A stretch of 64,000 nucleotides of DNA from Schistocerca nitens (taxonomy: Eukaryota > Arthropoda > Insecta > Orthoptera > Acrididae), in contig NC_064618.1 of NCBI RefSeq assembly GCF_023898315.1, positions 247,169,076 through 247,233,075 of the forward strand. Reading direction: 5' to 3'. Positions 56,215-64,000 of this stretch are shown here, piece by piece. The first letter of the stretch is position 1. Each line of letters opens with the position of its first letter. The position numbers were made by a program, and so were the translations under genes. The notes below the pieces were generated by a model. The model worked only from the letters and a program-made list of their open reading frames with translations. It searched no databases and had not been told where the DNA came from.

Positions 56215-57036
56215 CGAGGGTGGACTGAAAAATAATGTACACATGCTTGTAGAATACAAATAAAAACAAATGTATAATAAGTTTTTTCATTCTGTGACTG
56301 AAAAAATTCTTCTGACTTTTCTCGAATCCAGGACAGCTGCTTTTATCTAATAGTCTGAGGTGTGATGATTACCCTTGAGGTCTTGCAAGTAGAGGAAGAA
56401 AATAAAAATTGCAAGACACATGATTGGGGGAGTAAGGAGGCTGTAGAATAAGTTCCTACTTCAAGTTTTGCAGAGTTTCTTCAGTTTTGTGTGAGGTGTG
56501 TGGCTGAGTCATGTTGTAAGATTGCTGTTTAATAATGAAGTTGACATGTTCCTTAGATATTCCAGTATGGTATGCGATACACTTGTGAGTGATTTGCCAA
56601 TCATTTAAAATCAAATTGTCAATGAATGTGCAATGTTCATCTGTGGCAGGGGTCAGACATTTGCTGTATGTTTCATCAATGATATGGATTTTCCGGGCTC
56701 ACGCCCATGAAATTTTATTACCAATCATTTACAGTAGACCTATCTACAAAATCATCACTATAAACTGCCTGTAAATGATAATGAATTTCACCAGGAGTCT
56801 CATTTTCAGCTGTTAAAAATTCTATAACAGCATACTGTTTAACTTGCGTGGACTTATCACTAGAATATGTCTCCATACTTTCGCTACTCAAAATACACTG
56901 GGTGAACATAACACATGCCAACTGTGCACACATGTAAAGGGGAAAGTTATCTTCCATATGCTACCTCGCATATTTCTCAAGGTCATTTTGTTCACATTCT
57001 GGAAGCATGTCTGCATTACTTTCCAGTGTATCATCG
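56215..57036 (-). mobile_element. mariner with internal deletion, TA target duplication
   Basis: 822 bp between TA (56,213-56,214) and TA (57,037-57,038). The ends CGAGGGTGGACTGAAAAATA and (minus strand) CGATGATACACTGGAAAGTA match at 17 of 23 positions. The minus strand encodes both ends of a transposase. Full-length mariners are about 1.3 kb, so about 450 bp are missing. Confidence 0.85.
56230..56957 (-). pseudogene. mariner transposase pseudogene (N-terminus and C-terminal pieces)
   Basis: The 56,718-56,957 frame begins MEDNFPLYMCAQLACVMF and contains the HTH 'YAVIEFLTAENETPGEIHYH' and 'LQAVYSDDFVDRSTVNDW', the first helix-turn-helix of mariner transposases. The middle, with the first catalytic Asp, is missing or scrambled. 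The sequence after that gives 'HIIDETYSKCLTPATDEHCT'-like material and 'SCNFYFLPLLA' near the YSPDxxP-D-F-x-F position. Several stops. Inactive. Confidence 0.7.
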
Positions 57037-57179
57037 TACAAAAGTGGATACAACACAAGGACACCAACTGTCTTTCAAAGGATTCTTTGGTGGAATATAG
57101 TAGCATGGATAAAATCTCAGTCATTGCTGTGTTAAATGACTTTATTAATGAACAGGGTTCCAGATTCAGCACTGCTGAA

Positions 57180-57860
57180 AACTATAGAATCCTTGGAGGA
57201 GGAGCCAACCGAAGGAGAATCCCGATTAATTAATGGAGCATTGTATACAAGGAATTATGCTTTAATGAGGCAGAAATGTTTGTTTGTGTCTTTCCATCAC
57301 ATTCAACAGCCACTTGTCCTAAATTATTTGTCACCTGGGATTCATGGGGGCTCTACTGGTCCATTTGACATTATGCGAGACACTGTATGGAATGCCAGCA
57401 ATGGAAGTATGTGCCACTCCGGGGCATTTGGTACCAATCACACCTGCAGTGTCACTCCACGAAATTGGAATTGACCTCTTGGGGAGGTTGCTGAAGTCAC
57501 CACTTTGGAATCAATGGGTAACGATCTTCACTGACTACCTCAACCATTATGCTGTCACTAAAGCTGCGCCAACTACTGAAGCTCCAGAAATTGTGAAGTT
57601 CCTTGTAGAAGACTCTGAAACTCTGAAACCTGCGATGATTTCTGACTGTGGAAAAGTTTTCCAGTCAAAGCAAGTATCACATGTAATTTCACATTGCAAC
57701 ATAACCTACCTGATAAATGCCTACCATCTTCAGATGAATGACAATACAGAATTCTTTAATAAGGTGTTGGCAGATATGCTGCTGATGTACGTATACAACA
57801 CGAGAGATTGGAATACTCCCATTTCACATTCACATACAACACAGCACAGCTAGACCCTAC
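57180..57860 (+). pseudogene. Gypsy integrase
   Basis: The 57,344-57,853 frame has 'LHEIGIDLLGRLLKSPLWNQ' (first catalytic Asp), 'WVTIFTDYLNHYAVTKA', 'PAMISDCGKVFQSKQ' (second Asp) and 'NDNTEFFNKVLADML' (Glu). The second Asp and the Glu have 34 residues between them, one fewer than the usual 35. The last part shifts frame to 'YSHFTFTYNTAQLDPTGFTQ' (57,808-58,020). The N-terminal zinc module is only weakly visible at 57,340-57,420. All three catalytic residues survive in this frame. Confidence 0.82.
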
Positions 57861-58029
57861 AGGCTTCACACAATTCTTCCTGCTCCACATTTACGAGGCT
57901 GAAGCAGCAACAATGGATACACTGTTCCTGTTTAATTCGGATGATATTCAAATGATTACACGGATGCCTCATTACAAAGACCAAAGAACCAAGGCAGTTG
58001 GCTCATATACGGACACTGGATGCTGAACA

Positions 58030-58370
58030 GTAAGACTGAGAGCGCTACAACGCCAAGCACCAACCAGTGAGACACAGCCCAGGAGACACGGTTTAGATTT
58101 TTCCACCTGTGCGAAAGTGTGACTGTCAGAACTAAAGCGCTACTTTGGCCCATATCCTTTGTTGCTTGTCAGACATCACACATTTAGTCAAGGATTATGA
58201 CCCTTCAGAAAGAAGACAAAAGTGCAGAGATGTCTTCGATGTCCTCCGTTTGACACTCTGCTACAGTCCGGAGACGCTGGTTGACGATGGTAGGTTCAAA
58301 GAAGCTGAAGACCCACTTGACGATTATGAAGCTTCATTGCTTATTATAATGAAGAAAGTATAACAACATA
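58030..58370 (+). pseudogene. Gypsy integrase C-terminal end
   Basis: 'YNAKHQPVRHSPGDTV.IF' (about 58,045-58,105) is the C-terminal end of the integrase before the GPY/F module. 'LAHILCCLSDITHLVKDYDP' (58,145-58,210) follows in another frame, parallel to the 'YRVLRRLSDVNYEV' type sequence. The frame closes at 58,361-58,363. Confidence 0.6.
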
Positions 58371-58504
58371 ACCAGAATGTAAAGATCTGCCAGTGCCATC
58401 AGACAAAGGATCACTGATAAGATCTAGATCCACAGTGCTGCAGTTAGTACCAATGAGAATATCTGGAACAGTGGGTCGCCATTTCTCTGTCAGAGACAGA
58501 GAAA

Positions 58505-58867
58505 TGCCGTGAGCTGCAGAGCACGTAGTGTGGTATAGTGGTTAGTGTTGCTGGGTGATGTGCTGGGAGTTGTCAGTTCAGATTTGACCACCAGCAATTT
58601 TTTGTTTGGTAATTATCATTTCTGGAGGGTTCTGGAAATATATTTGTAATGCTCATATATTCTGGAATATTCAATGTATATATAAATACCAGCATTTAGG
58701 AATATTTAATATCTGTATAAATAACTGAACTCTCAGCCGAGGAATTCAGTTCTATTGTAGCTATATGCAGGTGCTGGTAATAAACATGTTTTCTGAAAGT
58801 GTTGTATGAGTACTTCATTGGCAACTCTGTCTTCAGAATTTGACTTGATTGAGGTGACGTCGTGACA
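58505..58867 (+). repeat. 3' LTR of the second Gypsy element, with tRNA-like segment
   Basis: About 363 bp from TGCCGTGAGCTGC, after a purine-rich tract AGAGACAGAGAAA (58,492-58,504), to GACGTCGTGACA. It contains TATAAATA (about 58,680) and AATAAA (about 58,780). At 58,527-58,605 it has a box-A-like TGTGGTATAGTGGTTAGTG and a box-B-like AGTTCAGATTTGA at tRNA spacing. Ends are inferred without a second copy. Confidence 0.6.
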
Positions 58868-59500
58868 ATATAGTAAATTGTATGTGTAGAATGATGGCAA
58901 GCAAACATATTTTACCAGCTGATATGAAAGTCGCTGGAAATTTTGAGAATAACTGAACCTTGTCCACTGTTGAACTTACATGGCAGACGTTTGTTTTCAC
59001 AGTAGTCATTTCTATTGTTGTTAAAGCTTGAACAATGTGCAACAGACAGAAGTGATAGGAGGAGTGAGAGTATGGTAACTGTGTGTACATCTTGGAAGCA
59101 GGTATCTGTGGGATATCCTGGGCTAGAAGGCAGCAAGTATTTATTACATGCGGGGAATTTTCACTTAGTTTAAGTCAACACTGTGGGGCACTTTCAATTG
59201 AAGACATCCTGTGTGATGGAGCTGATTAGGAATCTTTTACTATGTAAACATGTTGTCGGTACTCAGTTTTTTTTCCCAATGAAGACAAAGCCTCCCACAA
59301 CATGATGATCAAATTCACATGGTAGATCATTCGTTGTTACTCCCTGTTGCAACTCAAATGAAATACTGCCAGGTGTAAAATACAATGGAAAGGGACATCT
59401 TCATATATAAGCATCTTACATCTGCAAGGGAGGGGGCAAGAGGGAGCACTTGACACTCCCCCCTCCCGTGTGGAATCCAGAGTTCAGAGTTTTTATTGAT
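58868..59500. other. no recognisable feature
   Basis: No coding motif or repeat recognised. Confidence 0.5.
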
Positions 59501-59504
59501 TATA

Positions 59505-59674
59505 CAGGGTGTTTCAAAAATGACCGGTATATTTGAAACGGCAATAAAAACTAAACGAGCAGCGATAGAAATACACCGTTTGTTGCAATATGCTTGGGAC
59601 AACAGTACATTTTCAGGCGGACAAACTTTCGAAATTACAGTAGTTACAATTTTCAACAACAGATGGCGCTGCAA
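59505..59674 (+). repeat. Left terminal inverted repeat of the mariner
   Basis: 170 bp, 169 of 170 matching the reverse complement of 60,882-61,051. Confidence 0.95.
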
Positions 59675-59785
59675 GTGATGTGAAAGATATAGAAGACAAC
59701 GCAGTCTGTGGGTGCGCCATTCTGTACGTCGTCTTTCTGCTGTAAGCGTGTGCTGTTCACAACGTGCAAGTGTGCTGTAGACGAC

Positions 59786-60870
59786 ATGGTTTATTCCTTA
59801 GAACAGAGGATTTTTCTGGTGTTGGAATTCCACCGCCTAGAACACAGTGTTGTTGCAACAAGACGAAGTTTTCAACGGAGGTTTAAGTAACCAAAGGACC
59901 GAAAAGCGATACAATAATGGATCTGTTTGAAAAATTTCAACGGACTGGGAACGTGACGGATGAACGTGCTGGGAAGGTAGGGCGACCGCGTACGGCAACC
60001 ACAGAGGGCAACGCGCAGCTAGTGCAGCAGGTGATCCAACAGCGGCCTCGGGTTTCCGTTCGCCGTGTTGCAGCTGCGGTCCAAATGACGCCAACGTCCA
60101 CGTATCGTCTCATGCGCCAGAGTTTACACCTCTATCCATACAAAATTCAAACGCGGCAACCCCTCAGCGCCGCTACCATTGCTGCACGAGAGACATTCGC
60201 TAACGATATAGTGCACAGGATTGATGACGGCGATATGCATGTGGGCAGCATTTTGTTTACTGACGAAGCTTATTTTTACCTGGACGGCTTCGTCAATAAA
60301 CAGAACTGGTGCATATGGGGAACCGAAAAGCCCCATGTTGCAGTCCCATCGTCCCTGCATCCTCAAAAAGTACTGGTCTGGGCCGCCATTTCTTCCAAAG
60401 GAATCATTGGCCCATTTTTCAGATCCGAAACGATTACTGCATCACACTATCTGGACATTCTTCGTGAATTTGTGGCGGTACAAACTGCCTTAGACGACAC
60501 TGCGAACACCTCGTGGTTTATGCACTATGGTGCCCGGCCACATCGCACAGCCGACGTCTTTAATTTCCTGAATGAATATTTCGATGATCGTGTGATTGCT
60601 TTGGGCTATCTGAAACATACAGGAGGCGGCGTGGATTGGCCTCCCTATTCGCCAGACATGAACCCCTGTGACTTCTTTCTGTGGGGACACTTGAAAGACC
60701 AGGTGTACCGCCAGAATCCAGAAACAATTGAACAGCTGAAGCAGTACATCTCATCTGCATGTGAAGCCATTCCGCCAGACACGTTGTCAAAGGTTTCGGG
60801 TAATTTCATTCAGAGACTACGCCATATTATTGCTACGCATGGTGGATATGTGGAAAATATCGTACTATAG
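59786..60870 (+). pseudogene. mariner transposase, frameshifted once, second catalytic Asp lost
   Basis: ATG at 59,786 opens 'MVYSLEQRIFLVLEFHRLEH', the N-terminal HTH. The frame stops at 59,888-59,890. One missing base near 59,885 would move it into the frame that continues from 59,887 to the stop at 60,868-60,870 (317 codons from the ATG at 59,917). Linker: 'RAGKVGRPRTATTEGN'. First catalytic Asp in 'SILFTDEAYFYLDG' (60,262). The second position, 'WFMHYGARPHRT', has Tyr (TAT at 60,526-60,528) where active relatives have Asp. Third Asp in 'WPPYSPDMNPCDFFLW' (60,655), with 42 residues between the second and third. The spacing is longer than DD34D mariners and near the DD41D group. Confidence 0.88.
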
Positions 60871-60881
60871 AGTTTCCCAGA

Positions 60882-61051
60882 TTGCAGCGCCATCTGTTGT
60901 TGAAAATTGTAACTACTGTAATTTCGAAAGTTTGTCTGCCTGAAAATGTACTGTTGTCCCAAGCATATTGCAACAAACGGTGTATTTCTATCGCTGCTCG
61001 TTTAGTTTTTATTGCCGTTTCAAATATACCGGTCATTTTTGAAACACCCTG
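60882..61051 (-). repeat. Right terminal inverted repeat of the mariner
   Basis: 170 bp, reverse-complement partner of the left TIR with a single difference. Confidence 0.95.
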
Positions 61052-61053
61052 TA

Positions 61054-61735
61054 CATACACTTCTAGAAGTGATTTTTCGTAATTCCACTAAATCTCTTGT
61101 TTAGCCAATTTTAGCATTACATATCTGACCACAGTGAAGCAATACTATGGCTTCTCAAAACTGACCAACTATTTAATATTAAAAATGGCAGTCATTGCTG
61201 GTGGATGGATTTCAACTGGCAGCTTGCAGTACTAATCACCACACCACACCACACTACATGCACTGGATCTCATGACAGTATTGAATGCTTAACCTACATG
61301 ATGTTGATAGACATTGTCATGTATGCTTCCAGACTCTTGTGCTCTGATGTTCCTGTTATTTATTGCAGACCATACATTTTCTCGTAATGTTTCACATTAC
61401 ACATTATACCAGAGGCAGTGGAATTCATTGTGGTGTATTGTTCATCAAAAGTGTAGTAAGCTGCCTTTGTAGTTGTGAATTAACTAAAGTTTCTCATGAC
61501 AAGACAGTTTTAGCAAAATGTACAAGAATATTACAGTTGTCAAGTGTGTTTATAGAATTGAACTTGGAATATCTTCTGATTTCTTTTTGTGTTTCTTAAA
61601 TTTGATATATTCACTGCTCATTTTTCTTTGCAAGATATGTAGGCTATGGTATCATTCTTTCCAGATACACACATTAAGAAAAGTTATGCACCATCTGTTA
61701 TTTCTAAATTCATGGTGTGGCATACATATATAAAT
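61054..61735. other. no recognisable feature
   Basis: No motif recognised. Short frames only. Confidence 0.5.
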
Positions 61736-61739
61736 TTTC

Positions 61740-62740
61740 GATGTGTCCAGATAACAAAAAAAGCTTGACTCTGTTGTGGCATACCATTGCTGAAATCAAG
61801 CAACCCTGATCCAAACTGTCTCACTCTTCCATGATGATTCCGCATAAGTCACGCAGACCACATTGTCGTTGTCAACATCCAAAAACAGCGTGTTTCAGTC
61901 AATCCCATGTATGTTTGATTGGGTGTATATCCAGCAACAGGCAGGCCATTCCATTCCGGTGATCCTCATATGCTGAGGAATTTGTTCACAAGAACAGCAT
62001 GATGAGCTTGTGAGTTGTCATCCATCAAGATGAATTTGTCACTCAAGTGTTGGCAATACAGTCCCACTATTGGTTGCAGAATCTCATCCCAGTACTGTAG
62101 AGCTGTGAGATTGTCCTCAACAATGCAAAAAAATTATGGTGGCCTCATGTAATGCCTATTCAGAACACCAGTGGGACACCACCTTCTTGCACAGTCATGG
62201 AGGCATTCGATATTACCATGTTGTCTGTGATTATTAGGTTACAAACAGATCAAAGTTTCATCTGTAAACAATACCTGATACCAATCCTGGGATGTCCCTT
62301 CTGTATTATTTCTTACCAATCTGCAACTACGTCACAGTGCTGGGATCTACTATGTGGTGTTTGCCATGGTCATTGGGAATGGAGAGTCGCATCACACCGT
62401 CTGCTCTTAACAATTTACTTGATGTCCTTTAGCCTCATTGAATGCTGACTTAAGTCCTAGAGGACTCAGCCATGGTTCCTTTGGCTCAAAAGTCGTAGAT
62501 ATTGATCATACTGTGCACCTGTCAAACACGAATGAGCTGTGTAGTGCAAGTCTTCAACACTGCCTGCCGATTGGAGTCAGTTCGGTCTCCGTACCACATC
62601 CCTCTGGTGCACAAATCTATCAACTGCCCCCATTGGCAAGCCTTCTGCACATAACATGGTGATGTGGACATGATCATTGGTTGCAACTGTCTTTCGTAGC
62701 GTGATGGATGTTCACTCAGCTGTTCCACAGACATATGTAA
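61740..62740 (-). pseudogene. Tc1-like transposase pseudogene
   Basis: Minus-strand reading begins near 62,700 with 'TNDHVHITMLCAEGLPMGAV', then frame-shifted HTH sequence. The first catalytic Asp is in 'QVLFTDETLICL' near 62,260-62,290. The second is in 'FILMDDNSQAHHAVLVNKFL' (61,980-62,040), where active relatives have D-D-N-A-R-x-H. After a stop, 'GYTPNQTYMGLTETRCFW' stands where the S-P-D-L-N-P-I-E-H-x-W-D motif belongs, with the last acidic residues lost. Multiple stops. TIRs were not found. Confidence 0.7.
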
Positions 62741-62744
62741 TTTG

Positions 62745-63142
62745 TTTCTACTGGAGCTTTATTTTCAACTCAAAACACTGCAATTCATTAAAGTGTGGTA
62801 TTCTAATTGTAGGGAGCACTCATCATAACTGTGTGTATGTTTATAAACAATGTCAGTGGTGTCCTGATCTGTACAGGAGCAGTCATAATAGCAACATACC
62901 TGCACGGCATATCATCAGGGTGATACAGAAGTTTTGTTGATGTTCGTAGTTTAAAATTGTTATTTATATACTCAAGCATTTTTCTCCTTCATGGTTTCCT
63001 TTCATTTCCTCTCTTTTTTTGTTTTGTGAAAGTGGGGTAGCAAGTGTGTTGTGCAAGGCATTGGGTCACATTGAAATTGGCAGCAACAGCTGCGCAAATG
63101 TAGGCTTGTAAGAAAAATAAAATGCCTGTTTTGGATGCCATG

Positions 63143-63215
<73 letters not shown>

Positions 63216-63490
63216 CGCATCTCCACAGGAGGATCCTTGTGGTGTTAACATAGCACTGCACCATATTTTAAAAGAAAGTTATCTGTGTGCTGATGGGGTA
63301 CAGAAACCGTCAAATAACCAAAAATTTAACAACAGTAGTTCTCCAGTTGTTTACAAACTGTTTTGCTGTGTTACCTACTTTTCTCCAATCCTAAAGATGA
63401 TTTACCTTCATTTGCTGTATTATTCTGTGTTTAGTGTTTGGACTCCCGGTGATGAAATGCACATGATGATGCTCTCTTAGAATAAGAAAT
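62745..63490. other. non-coding stretch with GA microsatellite
   Basis: No gene recognised. A (GA)n tract of about 35 units, with two GC interruptions, occupies 63,144-63,211 and generates serine-leucine frames on the minus strand that are not genes. Confidence 0.8.
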
Positions 63491-63499
63491 GTAAGATGT

Positions 63500-64000
63500 C
63501 ACTAAATTAATAATTTTATTTGTATAAATGATACGTCCTCTAGTATTAAAGGTAACTCTGAAATATTTCGGATTGCTGACACTAGCTTCATAGTAAAGGA
63601 TGTTGTGTGCAACACTTGCCCGGTTTCAAATAGTGCAGTTCATGACCTAAGTTCATGGCTTGTAGAAAAAACCTAACGCTAAATCACAGTAAGACTCAAT
63701 TTTTACAGTTTCTAATACTCAATTTGACAAAACCCGACGTTTTAATTTCACAGAATGGGTATATGATTAGTGAAACTGAACAGTTCAAATTTCTAGAGGC
63801 TCAGATAGATAGTAAATTGTCATGGAAAGCCCACTTTCAGGATCTTGTTCAAAGACTTAATACTACCATTTATACAATTCGAATGATATCTAAAGTGAGT
63901 GAGTGTTTGATGCGAAAATTAGTCTACTTTGCTTAATTTCATTCGCTTATTTCATATGGTATTATGTTTTGGGGTAACTCTTCCCATTCTAAAAGGATAT
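63500..64000 (+). pseudogene. CR1-like LINE reverse transcriptase fragment, runs off the window
   Basis: 'YINDTSSSIKGNSEIF'-type sequence at about 63,510-63,570 leads into 'RIADTSFIVKDVVC', a damaged FxDD motif (FADDTS has become IADTS with a small deletion). 'LTLNHSKTQFLQF' and 'TEQFKFLEAQIDSKLSWKAH' then continue (63,655-63,930), followed by 'FHSLISYGIMFWGNSSHSKR' to the window edge, the C-terminal block of CR1-like RT. Same family as the LINE at 37.5-39.3 kb. Confidence 0.75.

Larger units (their letters stand above)
55860..57115 (+). pseudogene. Gypsy RNase H, split by the mariner
   Basis: 'SGSGIGAVLLQIQEGAEKMI' then 'AYASRELSKSDMN' and 'DVWAINRFWSYLFGKPF' (55,930-56,110) are the RNase H core. 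'ECVTVVY' at 56,190-56,214 is cut by the mariner. The frame resumes at 57,037 as 'KWIQHKDTNCLSKDSLVEYS', corresponding to the H-x-D-A-D-x-L-S-R motif that ends the domain. Joining across the insertion gives the usual 'VVYK' block, which confirms the insertion point. Confidence 0.78.
53345..58867 (+). mobile_element. Second Ty3/Gypsy element, heavily decayed, with 3' LTR
   Basis: In order: gag (53,345-53,930) with a degenerate knuckle, protease (54,098-54,310), RT (54,880-55,510) carrying an AAG repeat expansion, RNase H (55,860-56,214 and 57,037-57,110), integrase (57,180-57,860), GPY-like end (58,030-58,370) and an LTR (58,505-58,867). A mariner element (56,215-57,036) interrupts it. The 5' LTR is missing. 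The left side meets the LINE 3' end at about 53,340. It has many stops and is older than the minus-strand Gypsy at 5.6-10.5 kb. Confidence 0.85.
59505..61051 (+). mobile_element. mariner-family element with 170-bp TIRs, TA target duplication
   Basis: 1,547 bp between TA (59,503-59,504) and TA (61,052-61,053). The left TIR 59,505-59,674 and right TIR 60,882-61,051 are each 170 bp and differ at one base (G at left, A at right, in GGCGGAC/GGCAGAC). Both begin CAGGGTGTTTCAAAAATGAC. The near-identical long TIRs and the long open frame between them suggest recent insertion. One frameshift and one catalytic substitution break the transposase. Confidence 0.93.

Noticed and set aside
63144-63211. Serine-leucine repeat proteins on the minus strand
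   Set aside because: Direct translation of a GA microsatellite.
1-64000. CRISPR array, phage, operon or bacterial defence system
   Set aside because: No regularly spaced short repeats and no prokaryotic genes. The content is eukaryotic transposons throughout.

Overview
The window reads as intergenic DNA from a very large, repeat-filled insect genome. Codon use and stops point to a eukaryote. There are no bacterial operons, and nearly every recognisable protein is a transposon relic. The tRNA-derived SINE, the LTRs, the CR1-like LINE 3' ends and the Penelope 3' end look like families I associate with orthopterans, especially locusts of the genus Schistocerca. That organism call rests on recognition without a database search. 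No complete host gene is visible. The best host candidate is a 40-codon ATG exon at 24,959-25,078 that ends on a consensus splice donor and has a second related block 243 bp downstream.

Layout. 1-1.5 kb: a SINE-like head and the 3' end of a CR1-like LINE (-). 1.7-5.6 kb: an old LTR element (+) with an LTR, a primer-site candidate, a decayed gag and a protease. 5.6-10.5 kb: a 5'-truncated Ty3/Gypsy element (-) with gag, protease, RT, RNase H, integrase, polypurine tract and 3' LTR. 10.5-13.6 kb: the 5' half of a CR1-like LINE (-) with an SGNH-esterase-type ORF1, the endonuclease and a repeat-containing leader. 14.1-15.7 kb: a second copy of the first LTR and a dead mariner (-). 16.7-22 kb: diverged tandem duplications interrupted by a solo LTR with 5-bp target duplications. 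23-25.4 kb: a hAT remnant and the candidate exons. 28.1-29.9 kb: CR1-like LINE (+). 30.1-32.5 kb: Penelope-like element (-). 33-34 kb: LINE tail and a candidate LTR. 35-36.2 kb: LINE RT fragment. 36.6-41 kb: a deleted mariner, a CR1-like LINE, a second dead mariner, and a Tc1 relic with a SINE inside it. 42-46 kb: Penelope C-terminus, a fold-back repeat and a LINE tail. 47-53.3 kb: a long I-group LINE (gag, endonuclease, RT, RNase H) split by a 1.46-kb TIR element. 53.3-58.9 kb: a second Ty3/Gypsy element (+), split by a deleted mariner. 59.5-61.05 kb: a young-looking mariner with 170-bp TIRs. 61.7-62.7 kb: Tc1 relic. 63.5-64 kb: another CR1-like LINE running off the window.

The elements interact mainly by nesting. 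At least four insertions can be shown directly from target-site duplications or from the way host-element sequence resumes on both sides: the SINE tail in the first LTR element, the SINE in Tc1, the 1.46-kb TIR element in the I-group LINE, and the mariner in the Gypsy RNase H. I found no evidence for a novel gene system. The observations most worth following up are the candidate exon pair, the nearly identical-TIR mariner with a lost catalytic Asp, the 1.46-kb element with subterminal repeats, and the possible single LTR element that would span 1.7-14.4 kb.
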